From the NCBI GenBank assembly GCA_016194825.1, contig JACQAR010000077.1, positions 1-26,295 on the forward strand: a DNA stretch of 26,295 bases, in the 5' to 3' direction. The notes below the pieces were generated by a model. That model saw only the letters and a list, made by a program, of their open reading frames with translations, searched no databases and had not been told where the DNA came from. Of this stretch, positions 1-7,496 are shown in pieces; within the stretch, counting starts at the first letter, position 1, and each line of letters starts with the position of its first letter. The translations under genes were made by a program, and so were the position numbers. Source of the DNA: Chlamydiia bacterium. GTDB lineage: Bacteria; Chlamydiota; Chlamydiia; Chlamydiales; SM23-39.

Positions 1-1
1 G

Positions 2-103
2 GCGGATCGACGTAATCAAAACCAAAAAGGAGTTAACTGGCAATTCACCGCCAAAGATGCAAGAATCAAGCTAAGGCGTCTATATCCACAAATTCAATCT
101 TGA
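2..103 (+). pseudogene. IS630-type transposase, C-terminal end (cut by window edge)
   Basis: The frame open from the left edge to a TGA at 101-103 encodes 33 residues. It includes the stretch VNWQFTAKDARIKLRRLYP, which resembles the C-terminal tail of IS630-family transposases as I remember them. The catalytic DDE part lies outside the window, so it cannot be said whether the gene is intact. Nothing recognisable lies between its stop and the cupin gene at 164. Confidence 0.5.
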
Positions 104-163
104 CGGACCACTAGCTCAAAACAGCAATTATATTGATAATGCCTAACAAATATTCGAGGGATC

Positions 164-523
164 ATGGACAAAGTTAACATCAAGAAAAAATTCAATCTAT
201 TCAAAGAGTATTGGACTCCAAAAATATTGGGAGAATTGAACGGAAATTATGTGAAGATTTTCAAAGCCAAAGGAGAATTTATTTGGCATCACCACAAGCA
301 TGAAGATGAATTTTTTCTTGTTATTCAGGGACAGTTAAATATCAAATTACGAGATCGAGAGATTGTGTTGACTGCAGGAGAGTTTTTTATTGTTCCTAAA
401 GGAGTCGAGCATCTCCCTTATGCGGAGGAAGAAGCGCATGTTTTACTCTTTGAGCCCAAAGCAGTGATCAATACGGGTGAAGCTTCTTCGGATAAAACTG
501 TTGAAAATCCTGAATGGCTGTAA
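164..523 (+). CDS. Small single-domain cupin protein
   Basis: A 119-residue protein with both cupin motifs. Motif 1 is WHHHKHEDEFFLVIQG (about residues 41-56), with the metal-binding HxH...E arrangement; motif 2 is GEFFIVPKGVEH (about 72-83). The length is that of a stand-alone cupin barrel. Cupins bind a metal through these His/Glu residues and serve as isomerases, dioxygenases or small-ligand sensors; the substrate cannot be told from sequence. A GAGGG stands 3 bases before the ATG, rather close. The gene points towards the VOC gene, 94 bases away, so it is probably transcribed alone. I am sure of the fold, not of the function. Confidence 0.85.
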   Translation: MDKVNIKKKFNLFKEYWTPKILGELNGNYVKIFKAKGEFIWHHHKHEDEFFLVIQGQLNIKLRDREIVLTAGEFFIVPKGVEHLPYAEEEAHVLLFEPKAVINTGEASSDKTVENPEWL

Positions 524-617
524 AACATCTCTGTAGTAAGTCTTTCCTGTTTACCAGATTGGATTTATGCAACAAAGCCCCATTATCAACGCTTATTTCT
601 TTTTAAAGCAGAGTATT

Positions 618-1088
618 TTATACGGATTGTCGTAGCCGTTCTAACTCTCTTTTCCTTTCCCTGGGAAACTCCACAAATTCCAAAATATTTCCCTCGGGAT
701 CTCGCGTATAAAGAAGCTGAACTCCCGACTCTTTCATGACTATTGGGGGAGACTCAGTAGGGATATGGTGTGATTGCAACTTATGATAGATCTGTTCGAT
801 GTGATCGACTTCAATGCCTACGTGATTAAATCCGAGATCTGTATGGCCGCGAGTAGGGAGTTGCTTTGGCTTAGGATCGAGAAACTGGATCAGTTGGATA
901 AAAAAATCTCCTTTAGGTGGCATCGCTCTCAAAATCTTATACTTAACATAAGGCAAGCCAAGCGGAGCTCCCGCCTCTTTTCCTTCGCGGATACCGAGAT
1001 CTAGAACAGAGAAGCCTAAAATATCCTGATAAAAATGGATAATCTTATTGAGATCCAAAACCGCAAAACCAACGTGATGTTCCATCAT
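618..1088 (-). CDS. VOC-superfamily (glyoxalase/dioxygenase fold) protein
   Basis: A 156-residue protein with two beta-alpha-beta-beta-beta modules typical of the vicinal oxygen chelate fold. Module one starts HHVGFAVLDLNKIIHFYQDILGF; module two starts FNHVGIEVDHIEQIYHKL and ends DPEGNILEFVEF. Candidate metal ligands are His5, the His in FNHVG and the Glu in ILEF, as in glyoxalase I-like enzymes. The family includes lactoylglutathione lyase, extradiol dioxygenases and antibiotic-binding proteins; this sequence is not close enough to one I know to choose. Two ATG codons lie in tandem at the start (1088 and 1085), with no strong ribosome site before them. About 240 gene-free bases separate it from the MFS gene. 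Confidence 0.8.
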   Translation of the reverse strand: MMEHHVGFAVLDLNKIIHFYQDILGFSVLDLGIREGKEAGAPLGLPYVKYKILRAMPPKGDFFIQLIQFLDPKPKQLPTRGHTDLGFNHVGIEVDHIEQIYHKLQSHHIPTESPPIVMKESGVQLLYTRDPEGNILEFVEFPRERKRELERLRQSV

Positions 1089-1328
1089 TTTTTACATATC
1101 AAATAAGTATTTATTATGTTTGTAAAATTTATTTTATTGAGTAAGAAATACTCTCTATAAAAATGGGGACTGCGGGGTATAATAGCAGGAAAAATAAAAT
1201 CCTTTTATGAATCCCTGTCTTGAGCTGTTGCAAACTTTTCACTGACTCTTCGAGAGAAGGATATTCTCCGCTTATTGGCCTATGAACTTATCCCAGTAAA
1301 AGGGTCTTTTGGGGATTATTAGAAAAAG

Positions 1329-2465
1329 TTATTTTTTCAGACTCAAAAGAAGAGGAATTGCTGCCCACTGGACGAGCAGTGAAAAAGCCACGGCGTAGGC
1401 AATTCCTAGATCGTACAAAGCGCCAATAGCAAAGCTGCCGATTCCCCACCCCAAACCGATTGCGAAGTTCAAAATACCATAGGCTCTGCCCCGTTTTTCG
1501 GAAGAACTAAAGTGGGCAACGGCTGCTCGCATGATCGATTCCTGAGAACCGACTCCGATTCCCCAGAGGATCATACCCAGTCCAATTGCATATCCCTCTC
1601 CCCAGAACACAAGAGGAGCAAATAGGGAAGAAAGCCCTGTTGTCCAGGCCAAGACCGAAAGTCCTTGCCGATCAAACCATCTACCCATGATCAGCGCCGA
1701 TCCCCCTGCAATAGCCATAGCAAGCGCATAGAGGCCAGCGATCCACATAGGAGCCACCGCAGATGCCTTTTGAAAGTGAAACGAGATCAGGGCAAAATTG
1801 GCAAACCCGCAGGAGACTAACCCCACAGCTACTACATAGATCCAATAATTCCTAGACAAGCCTTCCCATTTCTGGACAGAGATTTCCATAGATTGTGGGC
1901 AAGGAAAGGAGAGCCTTGCTAGTGTCAAAGTGATCAGTGAAGCTGCGGCGGGGAAAGCCAGAAAGGCAAACCCCCATCGGTAGCTCTCCCCCCAAAATAG
2001 CGAGAGCATGATGAACAGAGGGCCGATGACAGCACCGATTTGATCCAATGCTTCATGGAGGCCAAATCCCCACCCGCGACCCGTCTGATGGGTGGCATAG
2101 GAGAGCATGGCATCTCGCGAAGGGACGCGGATCGCTTTGCCGAATCGCTCTAACACAATCAACGCGGCAGCTGTTTGCCAATGATCTGCCCAGGCCAACA
2201 GCGGGACTGCACAAAGATTGATGGCATATCCCAAGAATGTAATGCCCCAATAGTGGCGGAATCGATCGGTCGCATAGCCAGATAGCAGTCTCATCCCATA
2301 GCCGATGAACTCTCCCAGCCCGACGATGAGCCCTACGACCGCGCCGCTTGCGCCCAACAGGGAAAGATAAGGACCGATGATACTACGCGCTCCCTCATAG
2401 GTCATATCAGCCCAAAGGCTAACCACTCCGAGGAAGATGATGAATCGAACGGCTTGTTTGCGCAC
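1329..2465 (-). CDS. Major facilitator superfamily transporter
   Basis: A 378-residue, very hydrophobic protein with about 12 predicted membrane segments. It has an MFS-like loop between helices 2 and 3 (GYATDRFRHY) and a related loop after helix 8 (GRWFDRQG). It is an inner-membrane secondary transporter of unknown substrate. Translation starts at GTG (2463-2465) with GGAG 11 bases upstream. Its first 27 codons and leader occur a second time at 4440-4542. The stop of the broken AlbA-type gene lies 17 bases upstream of this GTG, so transcription probably comes from that gene's promoter. At the second copy, the AAA-gene stop is 2 bases before the corresponding GTG. This suggests that an AAA-MFS operon was the original arrangement. 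Confidence 0.85.
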   Translation of the reverse strand: MRKQAVRFIIFLGVVSLWADMTYEGARSIIGPYLSLLGASGAVVGLIVGLGEFIGYGMRLLSGYATDRFRHYWGITFLGYAINLCAVPLLAWADHWQTAAALIVLERFGKAIRVPSRDAMLSYATHQTGRGWGFGLHEALDQIGAVIGPLFIMLSLFWGESYRWGFAFLAFPAAASLITLTLARLSFPCPQSMEISVQKWEGLSRNYWIYVVAVGLVSCGFANFALISFHFQKASAVAPMWIAGLYALAMAIAGGSALIMGRWFDRQGLSVLAWTTGLSSLFAPLVFWGEGYAIGLGMILWGIGVGSQESIMRAAVAHFSSSEKRGRAYGILNFAIGLGWGIGSFAIGALYDLGIAYAVAFSLLVQWAAIPLLLSLKK

Positions 2466-2487
2466 GGTTATTGTTTCTCCAATTACC
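2385..2487. repeat. 103-bp direct repeat, copy A (5' end of the MFS gene)
   Basis: This stretch matches 4440-4542 base for base at a constant offset of 2055, apart from four substitutions that I counted by eye. It covers the MFS leader with its GGAG and the first 27 MFS codons. Its upstream edge (2487) lies inside the last codons of the AlbA-type gene. Confidence 0.95.
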
Positions 2488-3841
2488 TATTTACTTTTCG
2501 ATATCGAGTCATTTTTCCCTGCCCCACAGACTCTAAGAATCCTTGCGCAACAAGCCCAACTAACCTTCGGCCAGCTGTTGGACGGGATAGATGTAGAGAT
2601 TTCATCACATCGGAAATAGACAAATCTTCGACCACTTCGAAAAGGGCTAAAATCTTCTTAGCATCATCATCCACATCAACGGGACTGTCTGAGAATGCAG
2701 GTCTTGGCAAAACGCACTTAATAAAATTCTCCCCCTCGATAACTTCAGGAGGACGCAAACCTTTTTGTTCATAGCTATTAAATAAAGTGATAAATCCTGA
2801 TCCGAGTTTCTCGATGTATCCAGCTTCTCGGAACACCTTGCAAATGGCGTTGTTACGAATATAGGTGAGCCCTAGCTTTAGACTGTGGCCGTCAAGAGGA
2901 CCTAAGAAGACCCCGGGATTGAAAAACTCAAGGCGATTGTTGTAGATAGAAATTTTCGTAGGACCACTGATGTGATAGTTCCGATGGATAATGGCATTTA
3001 AAAGTACTTCGCGAATAGCTTCAGAGGGAATTTCAAGTTGTTCCTGCCTTTTAGGCCCACGAATGGAAAAAGATCGGTTAAGTCGACTAAGGACAAAATT
3101 GTAGGCGGTTTCAAATTGTTCAAATAGCGTTCCAGTACAGTCAATCGTAGCAATCGCGTTCCTTCCGCTAATTCATGAAAAATGAGAACAAATAATCATA
3201 GCTTCCGGCAAAAATTTCTGTGGTTTTTTGCCAAATAATAACTGACCAGCAATGGTCGGGTAAAATAAGGCATGTTCTTCGGCAACCAGTTCATATGCAG
3301 ACAGAATTTCATGCGAAAGAGTCTTTATTTTTTTTGTTTCTTTTCTTTCATTGAGAAATTGAAGAATTTTTTTCTCATCAAGATCGTCTTCCTTGGTATG
3401 GTAGATAGGCATTGTATCAAAAGAACGACCTCTTGATTGCCATTTGAGCTCCTCAATTATATCTGCAGTGGCTCGGATAGTAGAGCGTCCTAACCGAATA
3501 AATGTTCCTTTTTGCAGCCCCTCCGCCTTACGAAAATAGGGCTTATTCATCCCCGAGGATACCTCGATGATTAGTAAAGTCTTGTCCTCAATCCGTTGCG
3601 AATAAACAGCTGGAAGAATAGGCGGACTACAAGCATCAAAGATGCTTTTATTGACGTATTCCATCAATTGCTGCAAATCTTTCTCAGGGATCCCTGTGAT
3701 TTCCTTCTTTGCATCCACCCCCAAAATCAGTCTACCGCCGTTCCGATTGCAAAATCCGATCACTGTTTTAACAATCTGATCATTCTCCGGAATCTCTCGC
3801 TTGAACTCGAGGGTAGAGGATTCTTCGCCTGGGTATTTCAT
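2483..3841 (-). pseudogene. AlbA_2/schlafen-type ATP-binding protein, broken by one in-frame TGA
   Basis: Reading the minus strand from ATG 3839-3841 gives one frame of 453 codons including the stop, interrupted only by TGA at 3173-3175 (codon 223). The N-terminal part has the AlbA_2 hallmarks ESSTLEFKREIP and GFCNRNGGRLILGV. After the stop, the same frame continues with AIREVLLNAIIHRNY and REAGYIEKLGSGF, typical of the HATPase_c_4 half of these putative helicase or transcription-regulator proteins. It ends in a winged-helix-like segment (ISDVMKSLHLSRPTAGRRL). The context HFS*ISGRNAIAT suggests that a Gly codon GGA mutated to TGA. A GTG at 3868 is rejected as the start because it lies upstream of the predicted transcription start. 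A sequencing error is the alternative to true decay. Confidence 0.85.
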
Positions 3842-3870
3842 CTTATTCCATGGGTTTTTATATATCACTC

Positions 3871-3899
3871 ATTCTAACAAAATGAGACGAATGAGTCAA
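3871..3899 (-). promoter_or_regulatory. Sigma-70-like promoter of the AlbA-type gene
   Basis: On the minus strand, TTGACT (3894-3899) and TAGAAT (3871-3876) are separated by exactly 17 bases (3877-3893). Transcription should start near 3864, leaving a leader of about 23 bases before the ATG at 3841. The -35 box and spacer overlap one arm of the inverted repeat at 3879-3934. Confidence 0.7.
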
Positions 3900-3934
3900 T
3901 AAACGGAGATTTTACGACTCATTCGTCTCATTTT
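3879..3934. promoter_or_regulatory. Perfect 19-bp inverted repeat, probable operator
   Basis: Arms 3879-3897 and 3916-3934 are exact reverse complements with an 18-base spacer. The proximal arm covers the promoter spacer and part of the -35 box; the distal arm lies just upstream. The octamer ACTCATTC, present within the distal arm, recurs at 3867-3874 over the -10 region. The geometry suggests repressor binding, perhaps by the winged-helix C-terminus of the adjacent protein (inference). Confidence 0.65.
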
Positions 3935-3954
3935 TTGACTCACCAAACCATTTA

Positions 3955-3975
3955 CGCCAAAGAACTTTTTTGGCG
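3955..3975. terminator. Short hairpin with T-rich side
   Basis: CGCCAAA and TTTGGCG form a 7-bp stem around a 7-base loop. The T-rich content lies in the loop and stem rather than after it, so this is a weak terminator candidate at best. Confidence 0.25.
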
Positions 3976-4040
3976 ACTTATGTTTCTATATTTTTGATTA
4001 TAAGGATGTTAAGACCATATTTTATTTTTTGACCAACTTA

Positions 4041-4439
4041 GCAGATGGCCAAGGGAATCCGCTCACTATTCAAGCATCATCGACACAAAGAAATATTTTC
4101 TGGGATCACTCAAAACCATTGCCAAACACTATAAACCAGATAATGCGGACAGTTTCGCTGGGCAGCTATCCTCCCTGACCGATATCCCGGTTAAAACCAA
4201 AATCAAAACCTTAACCAAGCAAGAATTTGATAGGCTACTCCTCGGAATTGAAAAGCTGTGTGGCTATACTCTAAAAGGCAACGAAACGTTGCACCTCATG
4301 CCTAAAATTCTTGGGAAAATTGAAAACAGCGAGAATGAGAGCACATATTGGATTGGGGGCAATACGATGCTTTCCAAAAAGGAAGAAAATACCCCTATTG
4401 TCATATTTGCCCACAGTCAGGGAGGCATTATTCTGGAGC
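4041..4439 (+). pseudogene. Chimeric remnant: lysozyme-like protein C-part joined to alpha/beta-hydrolase elbow
   Basis: One frame, open from about 4076, reads DTKKYFLGSLKTIAKHYKP, then IKTLTKQEFDRLLLGIEKLCGY, then TYWIGGNTMLSKKE. The last two parts have the layout of the middle and end of the lysozyme-like protein at 7465-8157 (KSLNDKEFEKFWRAIEETEK and CIQQNGKDVWLSKQEAI). The frame then runs into TPIVIFAHSQGGIILEHAL, which looks like the nucleophile elbow (GxSxG-like, AHSQGG) of an alpha/beta hydrolase, and is cut at 4439/4440 by the MFS repeat. A preceding piece in another frame (ADGQGNPLTIQ, 4041-4073) points to a frameshift. It has no good start codon. I infer decayed DNA from two genes. 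Confidence 0.6.
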
Positions 4440-4542
4440 ACGCGCTCCCTCATAGGTCATATCAGCCCAAAGGCTAACCACTCCGAGGAAGACGATGAAT
4501 CGAATGGCTTGTTTGCGCACCGTTATTGTTTCTCCAATAACC
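4440..4542. repeat. 103-bp direct repeat, copy B (MFS 5' fragment)
   Basis: This is the second copy of 2385-2487. It contains the MFS GTG start (4518-4520) and 27 MFS codons on the minus strand, after which the reading frame leaves MFS sequence. Its other edge supplies the last six codons and stop of the AAA ATPase gene. Confidence 0.95.
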
Positions 4543-5773
4543 ATTTCCAGATAGGAAGAATGGAAATCGCCATTCCCTCTATTTGGATGAAGTCTTCTTC
4601 GCTTTCCGTGAGGATGAGCCCTTCTTTTAGACGATAGGTTTTCATAGCCTCTAAAAGTCCTGCGATCTCGCGCTCTTTTGTGTCAGGCTCTGAAAGATGC
4701 GTTGTTACTTGAATGGCTTGTATAATGCGTCGGCCTTGACGAATGAGAAAATCACATTCTTTTTGATTTTTATGAAAATAGATTTCTTTGCTCTGCATTT
4801 TGAGATGCAAAAAGACAATATTCTCAAGAATGCGCCCCCGATCCTCGCTTACGCGAAATCCAGTAATACGGATTAGGGCAGAATCGATCATGTAACATTT
4901 TTTCGGGCCTTGCATTTGTTTGCTAAGTGAATCGGAATAACGATTCACACAAAAGAACAAATAACACTGTTCTAAATAACCGCAATATTTACGAATGGTA
5001 TGAGGACTATTGATTCCTACAGATTCACCTAAACTTGTATAACTAAAAGGCTTTCCAATATTGCTAGACAAATAATAAGCAACCTCTCTTAAATCTTTCT
5101 CATTCTTCAACTTATACCTAGCAATGATATCGCGATAAAGAATGCCTTCTAACAAATCCTGAAGATATTCAATTTTCCCAAATTTGACATAATCAGGAAT
5201 GCCTCCGGTTTGGAAATAATCGGTAAAGTGCCTTTGCACTAAGGCTCTATCTGAAGTGGAAAGCGCTTTTTTGGAGGAGATTTCAGGCATTTTATGTTGG
5301 ACAATTTCCTGAAAAGAGAGGGGATAAACTTCAAATTGGATATATCTGCCAGTCAAATGCGTGCCCAGCTCTTTACTCAAGAGTGTGGCATTCGATCCCG
5401 TGATGTAAATTTTCTTGCCTTGCTCATATAATCTCCGGACAAAACGCTCCCATCCCTTAATATTTTGAACTTCATCAAAGTAAAAGGTGGGTTGATCTCC
5501 AAAAAGCTCAACAAACACTTCCAATAGCAGCTGGAAATCCTCTACGCGGAATTGAATCAAGCGCTCATCATCAAAATTGAAAAAACAATCTCCTTGCTGT
5601 AGCGCACGCTGAATCGTCGATTTTCCCGATCTTCGGATACCGCTAAGAATGATAATATTCGGATCTTTTGCAAATCGATGAATCTCTTGTGTAAGAGTGC
5701 GAGCAAAAAAGTCCTTAGGCGGCTTATACACCCGTTGATCCGCAATGATCTGTTTCAATATCTCTTTCTTCAT
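4523..5773 (-). CDS. AAA ATPase of the AAA_14/DUF4143 type
   Basis: A 416-residue protein starting at ATG 5771-5773. Walker A is GIRRSGKST (about residues 45-53) and Walker B is TFYFDEVQN with Asp100-Glu101, followed by the ITGSNATLLS sensor-like strand. The C-terminal half is DUF4143-like (YFQTGGIPDYVKFG, YKLKNEKDLREVAYYLSSNIG, then ECDFLIRQG, a PDDEXK-like strand) and ends WKWLLEKQ. These ATPases are widespread, often mobile and functionally obscure. The frame is open upstream to 5929, but those 52 codons lie beyond the predicted promoter and are very probably untranslated. The last six sense codons lie in the 103-bp repeat and contain the GGAG of the following MFS fragment. Confidence 0.85.
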   Translation of the reverse strand: MKKEILKQIIADQRVYKPPKDFFARTLTQEIHRFAKDPNIIILSGIRRSGKSTIQRALQQGDCFFNFDDERLIQFRVEDFQLLLEVFVELFGDQPTFYFDEVQNIKGWERFVRRLYEQGKKIYITGSNATLLSKELGTHLTGRYIQFEVYPLSFQEIVQHKMPEISSKKALSTSDRALVQRHFTDYFQTGGIPDYVKFGKIEYLQDLLEGILYRDIIARYKLKNEKDLREVAYYLSSNIGKPFSYTSLGESVGINSPHTIRKYCGYLEQCYLFFCVNRYSDSLSKQMQGPKKCYMIDSALIRITGFRVSEDRGRILENIVFLHLKMQSKEIYFHKNQKECDFLIRQGRRIIQAIQVTTHLSEPDTKEREIAGLLEAMKTYRLKEGLILTESEEDFIQIEGMAISILPIWKWLLEKQ

Positions 5774-5780
5774 GCCGCCA

Positions 5781-5809
5781 AGTATAACAGCAAAACCGTG
5801 CATCGTCAA
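5781..5809 (-). promoter_or_regulatory. Near-consensus promoter giving a probably leaderless AAA mRNA
   Basis: On the minus strand, TTGACG (5804-5809) and TATACT (5781-5786) are 17 bases apart. Only seven bases separate the -10 box from the ATG (5771-5773), so the expected transcription start (about 5774) is next to the start codon. No Shine-Dalgarno sequence could then be transcribed. Confidence 0.75.
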
Positions 5810-5851
5810 TACACGGTTTTGCCAAGAACCGTGTATTGACGATGCACGGTT
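5794..5851. promoter_or_regulatory. Perfect 25-bp inverted repeat over the AAA promoter
   Basis: Arms 5794-5818 and 5827-5851 are exact reverse complements with an 8-base spacer. Each arm is itself flanked by AACCGTG and CACGGTT, making four half-sites. The proximal arm contains the -35 box. This looks like a repressor or autoregulatory operator; a cruciform-forming site is the alternative. Confidence 0.75.
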
Positions 5852-6012
5852 ATGTAAGCGGCTCAACAGCAACGACTTGCGCTTGGTTTGTTGGTAATAT
5901 TTGAAGCAAAGGCCTGTGAGTTGAGGCAATTGATGAATTGCTGCGGCGCTAAACAGTGTTCACGGAAGGCTTTTGCTCTATGTGGCAAGACCGCGTGGAC
6001 GGGGCTATTCTT

Positions 6013-6360
6013 TTATTTCAAAGGAAAGTAAATGACTGTCGAGCCCACTACTACGCTGTGCCCTCTGTCCTCAATGCGCACTGTCACTCTAGGAACGGGG
6101 CTTTGCTTATTGAACACAGCAGAACCAAACGCAATCTCTTCCACAAACTGTCTGTGCAAAATATTCACAGCTAATATCTGAGGAGGGGTCAGCGAGACTA
6201 GATTCAGTTGCAGCACTCTAAGCAATGGAAAATAAATTGCATTCACTCGCTGCATACAATCTTGCAACGTCTGATGGTCTGGTGAAGAGCCGTCCAGCAC
6301 AGCTTTTGTGTACTTGGATATAAAATCTGAATGGGCTTTTTCAATGAGCGATGTTAACAT
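6013..6360 (-). CDS. Hypothetical protein, 115 residues
   Basis: I do not recognise this protein. It starts at ATG 6358-6360 with an excellent GGAGG five bases upstream (6366-6370), which supports real translation. It is predicted soluble, mostly helical in the first 60 residues and richer in strands at the end (VPRVTVRIEDRGHSVVVGSTVIYF). Its start overlaps the end of the 71-codon frame at 6354-6569. It lies just outside the tRNA-Lys fragment that bounds the decayed island, so it could be chromosomal or island DNA. Confidence 0.55.
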   Translation of the reverse strand: MLTSLIEKAHSDFISKYTKAVLDGSSPDHQTLQDCMQRVNAIYFPLLRVLQLNLVSLTPPQILAVNILHRQFVEEIAFGSAVFNKQSPVPRVTVRIEDRGHSVVVGSTVIYFPLK

Positions 6361-6569
6361 GCAAGCCTCCGGTTTTCTGCGAAAATTTTGAGACTAACAA
6401 GACTTGATGGATTCGAACCATCGACCCTCTCATTAAAAGTGAGAGTGAAATCCCCTACATCCAGTTCCTTCCAATCTTTATGAGCACGATTGTAAAGAAG
6501 TCCATTGATGGTTGCAATGGGATTTTGCTGGTTTGGAAGAGTGCCGTAGGAAACTCTGTGCACCGCCAT
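6354..6569 (-). CDS. Truncated hypothetical ORF with a tRNA-derived tail
   Basis: The first 43 residues (MAVHRVSYGTLPNQQNPIAT... ending DFTLT) look like ordinary protein but match nothing I know. From about residue 44 the frame is the translation of the tRNA-Lys fragment at 6400-6444 and flanking DNA. The original C-terminus was therefore probably lost when the island recombined here. It lies 24 bases downstream of the stop of the DUF4431-type gene and could be cotranscribed with it. Whether it is expressed is unknown. Confidence 0.35.
   Translation of the reverse strand: MAVHRVSYGTLPNQQNPIATINGLLYNRAHKDWKELDVGDFTLTFNERVDGSNPSSLVSLKIFAENRRLAC
6400..6444 (-). repeat. tRNA-Lys 3'-half copy (45 bp), probable attachment site
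   Basis: This is identical to 10281-10325, the part of the intact tRNA-Lys from the anticodon loop through the T arm to the 3' acceptor strand. The 11 bases at 6384-6394 also match the sequence beside the intact tRNA (10264-10274). It is in the same orientation as the complete gene, as expected for an att repeat left by a tRNA-targeting integrase. Confidence 0.85.
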
Positions 6570-6593
6570 TGCACCGTCACAAGAGGTGATAAT

Positions 6594-7496
6594 TTATTTG
6601 AACCAGGGATCGATATCCATCATAACAGGAGTATGGTGGTGGCCGGTGTGGGCATGCCACAAATATCCTTGCACCGTCACGGTTTGGTTTACATGGTCAC
6701 AAAGCCACTCTGGATCGTACCCTCCGGTGAGTTCCATTTCATCGCAATTCTTGAATGACCGAATGGTTGCAGGCATTTGAAAAGCGGCTCGGACAGGTGT
6801 ACTGCAAGCAGTTTCAAATGATTTTCGATCTAATTTCAAGACCCAGGAATAAATGGGATAGCCTCCACATTCAATAGCTCCCCTGTCCGGATCACTATTT
6901 AACACATTCAGAATCAGCTTCCCTGTCATTGGAACCAACTTTTCAGGCTGATCGTCTGGCAAGACCAAAGATTCATCTGATAAATCCTCTTCAGTCCAAT
7001 TGAGAGAACTGGGTTCCCAAGCATTCTCTTCTAAAGCCAAACAGGCCAAAGCTTTTTCTTTTTCCGTAATTGTTGGTGTCACTTCTTCCGGGGTAAATTT
7101 GAAAGAACTCCACTCACCAAAGAGATCAGGTTCTGAAATTTCTCCTTCTAGAGTTACTTGGGTCTCGAAATGATCATGGGCCCACTCACGAATGGCAAAT
7201 TTGTCCGCTATGAGCCTCATATATTTCAGATCAATGTCTCCGAAGAAAGCCCTTTCCTTCTCGGATAAGTTTTGAAAAAGTTCAACAGTCTTTTTTTGCG
7301 AAACTGAATCCAACTCCACAAACCAACCAAAAGGCGGATTTTGCATAACTCTTGGAGCTTTAAAGTATTTTTTCACTAACTTCCCATGCAGAACAGCATG
7401 TTGAGACCCGCTCCATTCACCAGATGCGAAACCGTTAGTGAAGAAGCTCAAAAACAGACTAAACCTAACAAACCATCTCGCGAAACCGCTTTCCAT
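6594..7496 (-). CDS. Exported protein with C-terminal DUF4431-like domain
   Basis: A 300-residue protein with a likely signal peptide (positive start, then FSLFLSFFTNGFASG; cleavage near residue 25). The C-terminal ~100 residues have the DUF4431 look: GGYPIYSWVLKLD near the start and VQGYLWHAHTGHHHTPVMM near the end. The N-terminal region has a similar, more divergent half (LHGKLVKKYFKAPRVMQ... FGWFVELD), so it may be a tandem of the same fold. Its start overlaps the end of the lysozyme-like gene by 32 bases, implying translational coupling. A periplasmic partner or immunity protein for that enzyme is possible, but this is inference from order and export only. Confidence 0.65.
   Translation of the reverse strand: MESGFARWFVRFSLFLSFFTNGFASGEWSGSQHAVLHGKLVKKYFKAPRVMQNPPFGWFVELDSVSQKKTVELFQNLSEKERAFFGDIDLKYMRLIADKFAIREWAHDHFETQVTLEGEISEPDLFGEWSSFKFTPEEVTPTITEKEKALACLALEENAWEPSSLNWTEEDLSDESLVLPDDQPEKLVPMTGKLILNVLNSDPDRGAIECGGYPIYSWVLKLDRKSFETACSTPVRAAFQMPATIRSFKNCDEMELTGGYDPEWLCDHVNQTVTVQGYLWHAHTGHHHTPVMMDIDPWFK

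Noticed and set aside
3173..3175. TGA as selenocysteine codon in the AlbA-type gene
   Set aside because: The family has no Cys/Sec expected here (Gly fits), and no obvious SECIS-like hairpin directly follows.
5774..5929. Longer N-terminus for the AAA ATPase
   Set aside because: The extra 52 codons run through the operator and promoter and do not resemble the family; Met 5773 matches its usual start.
5852..6012. Possible transposase tail upstream of the AAA promoter
   Set aside because: All frames were read on both strands and no recognisable family sequence was found.
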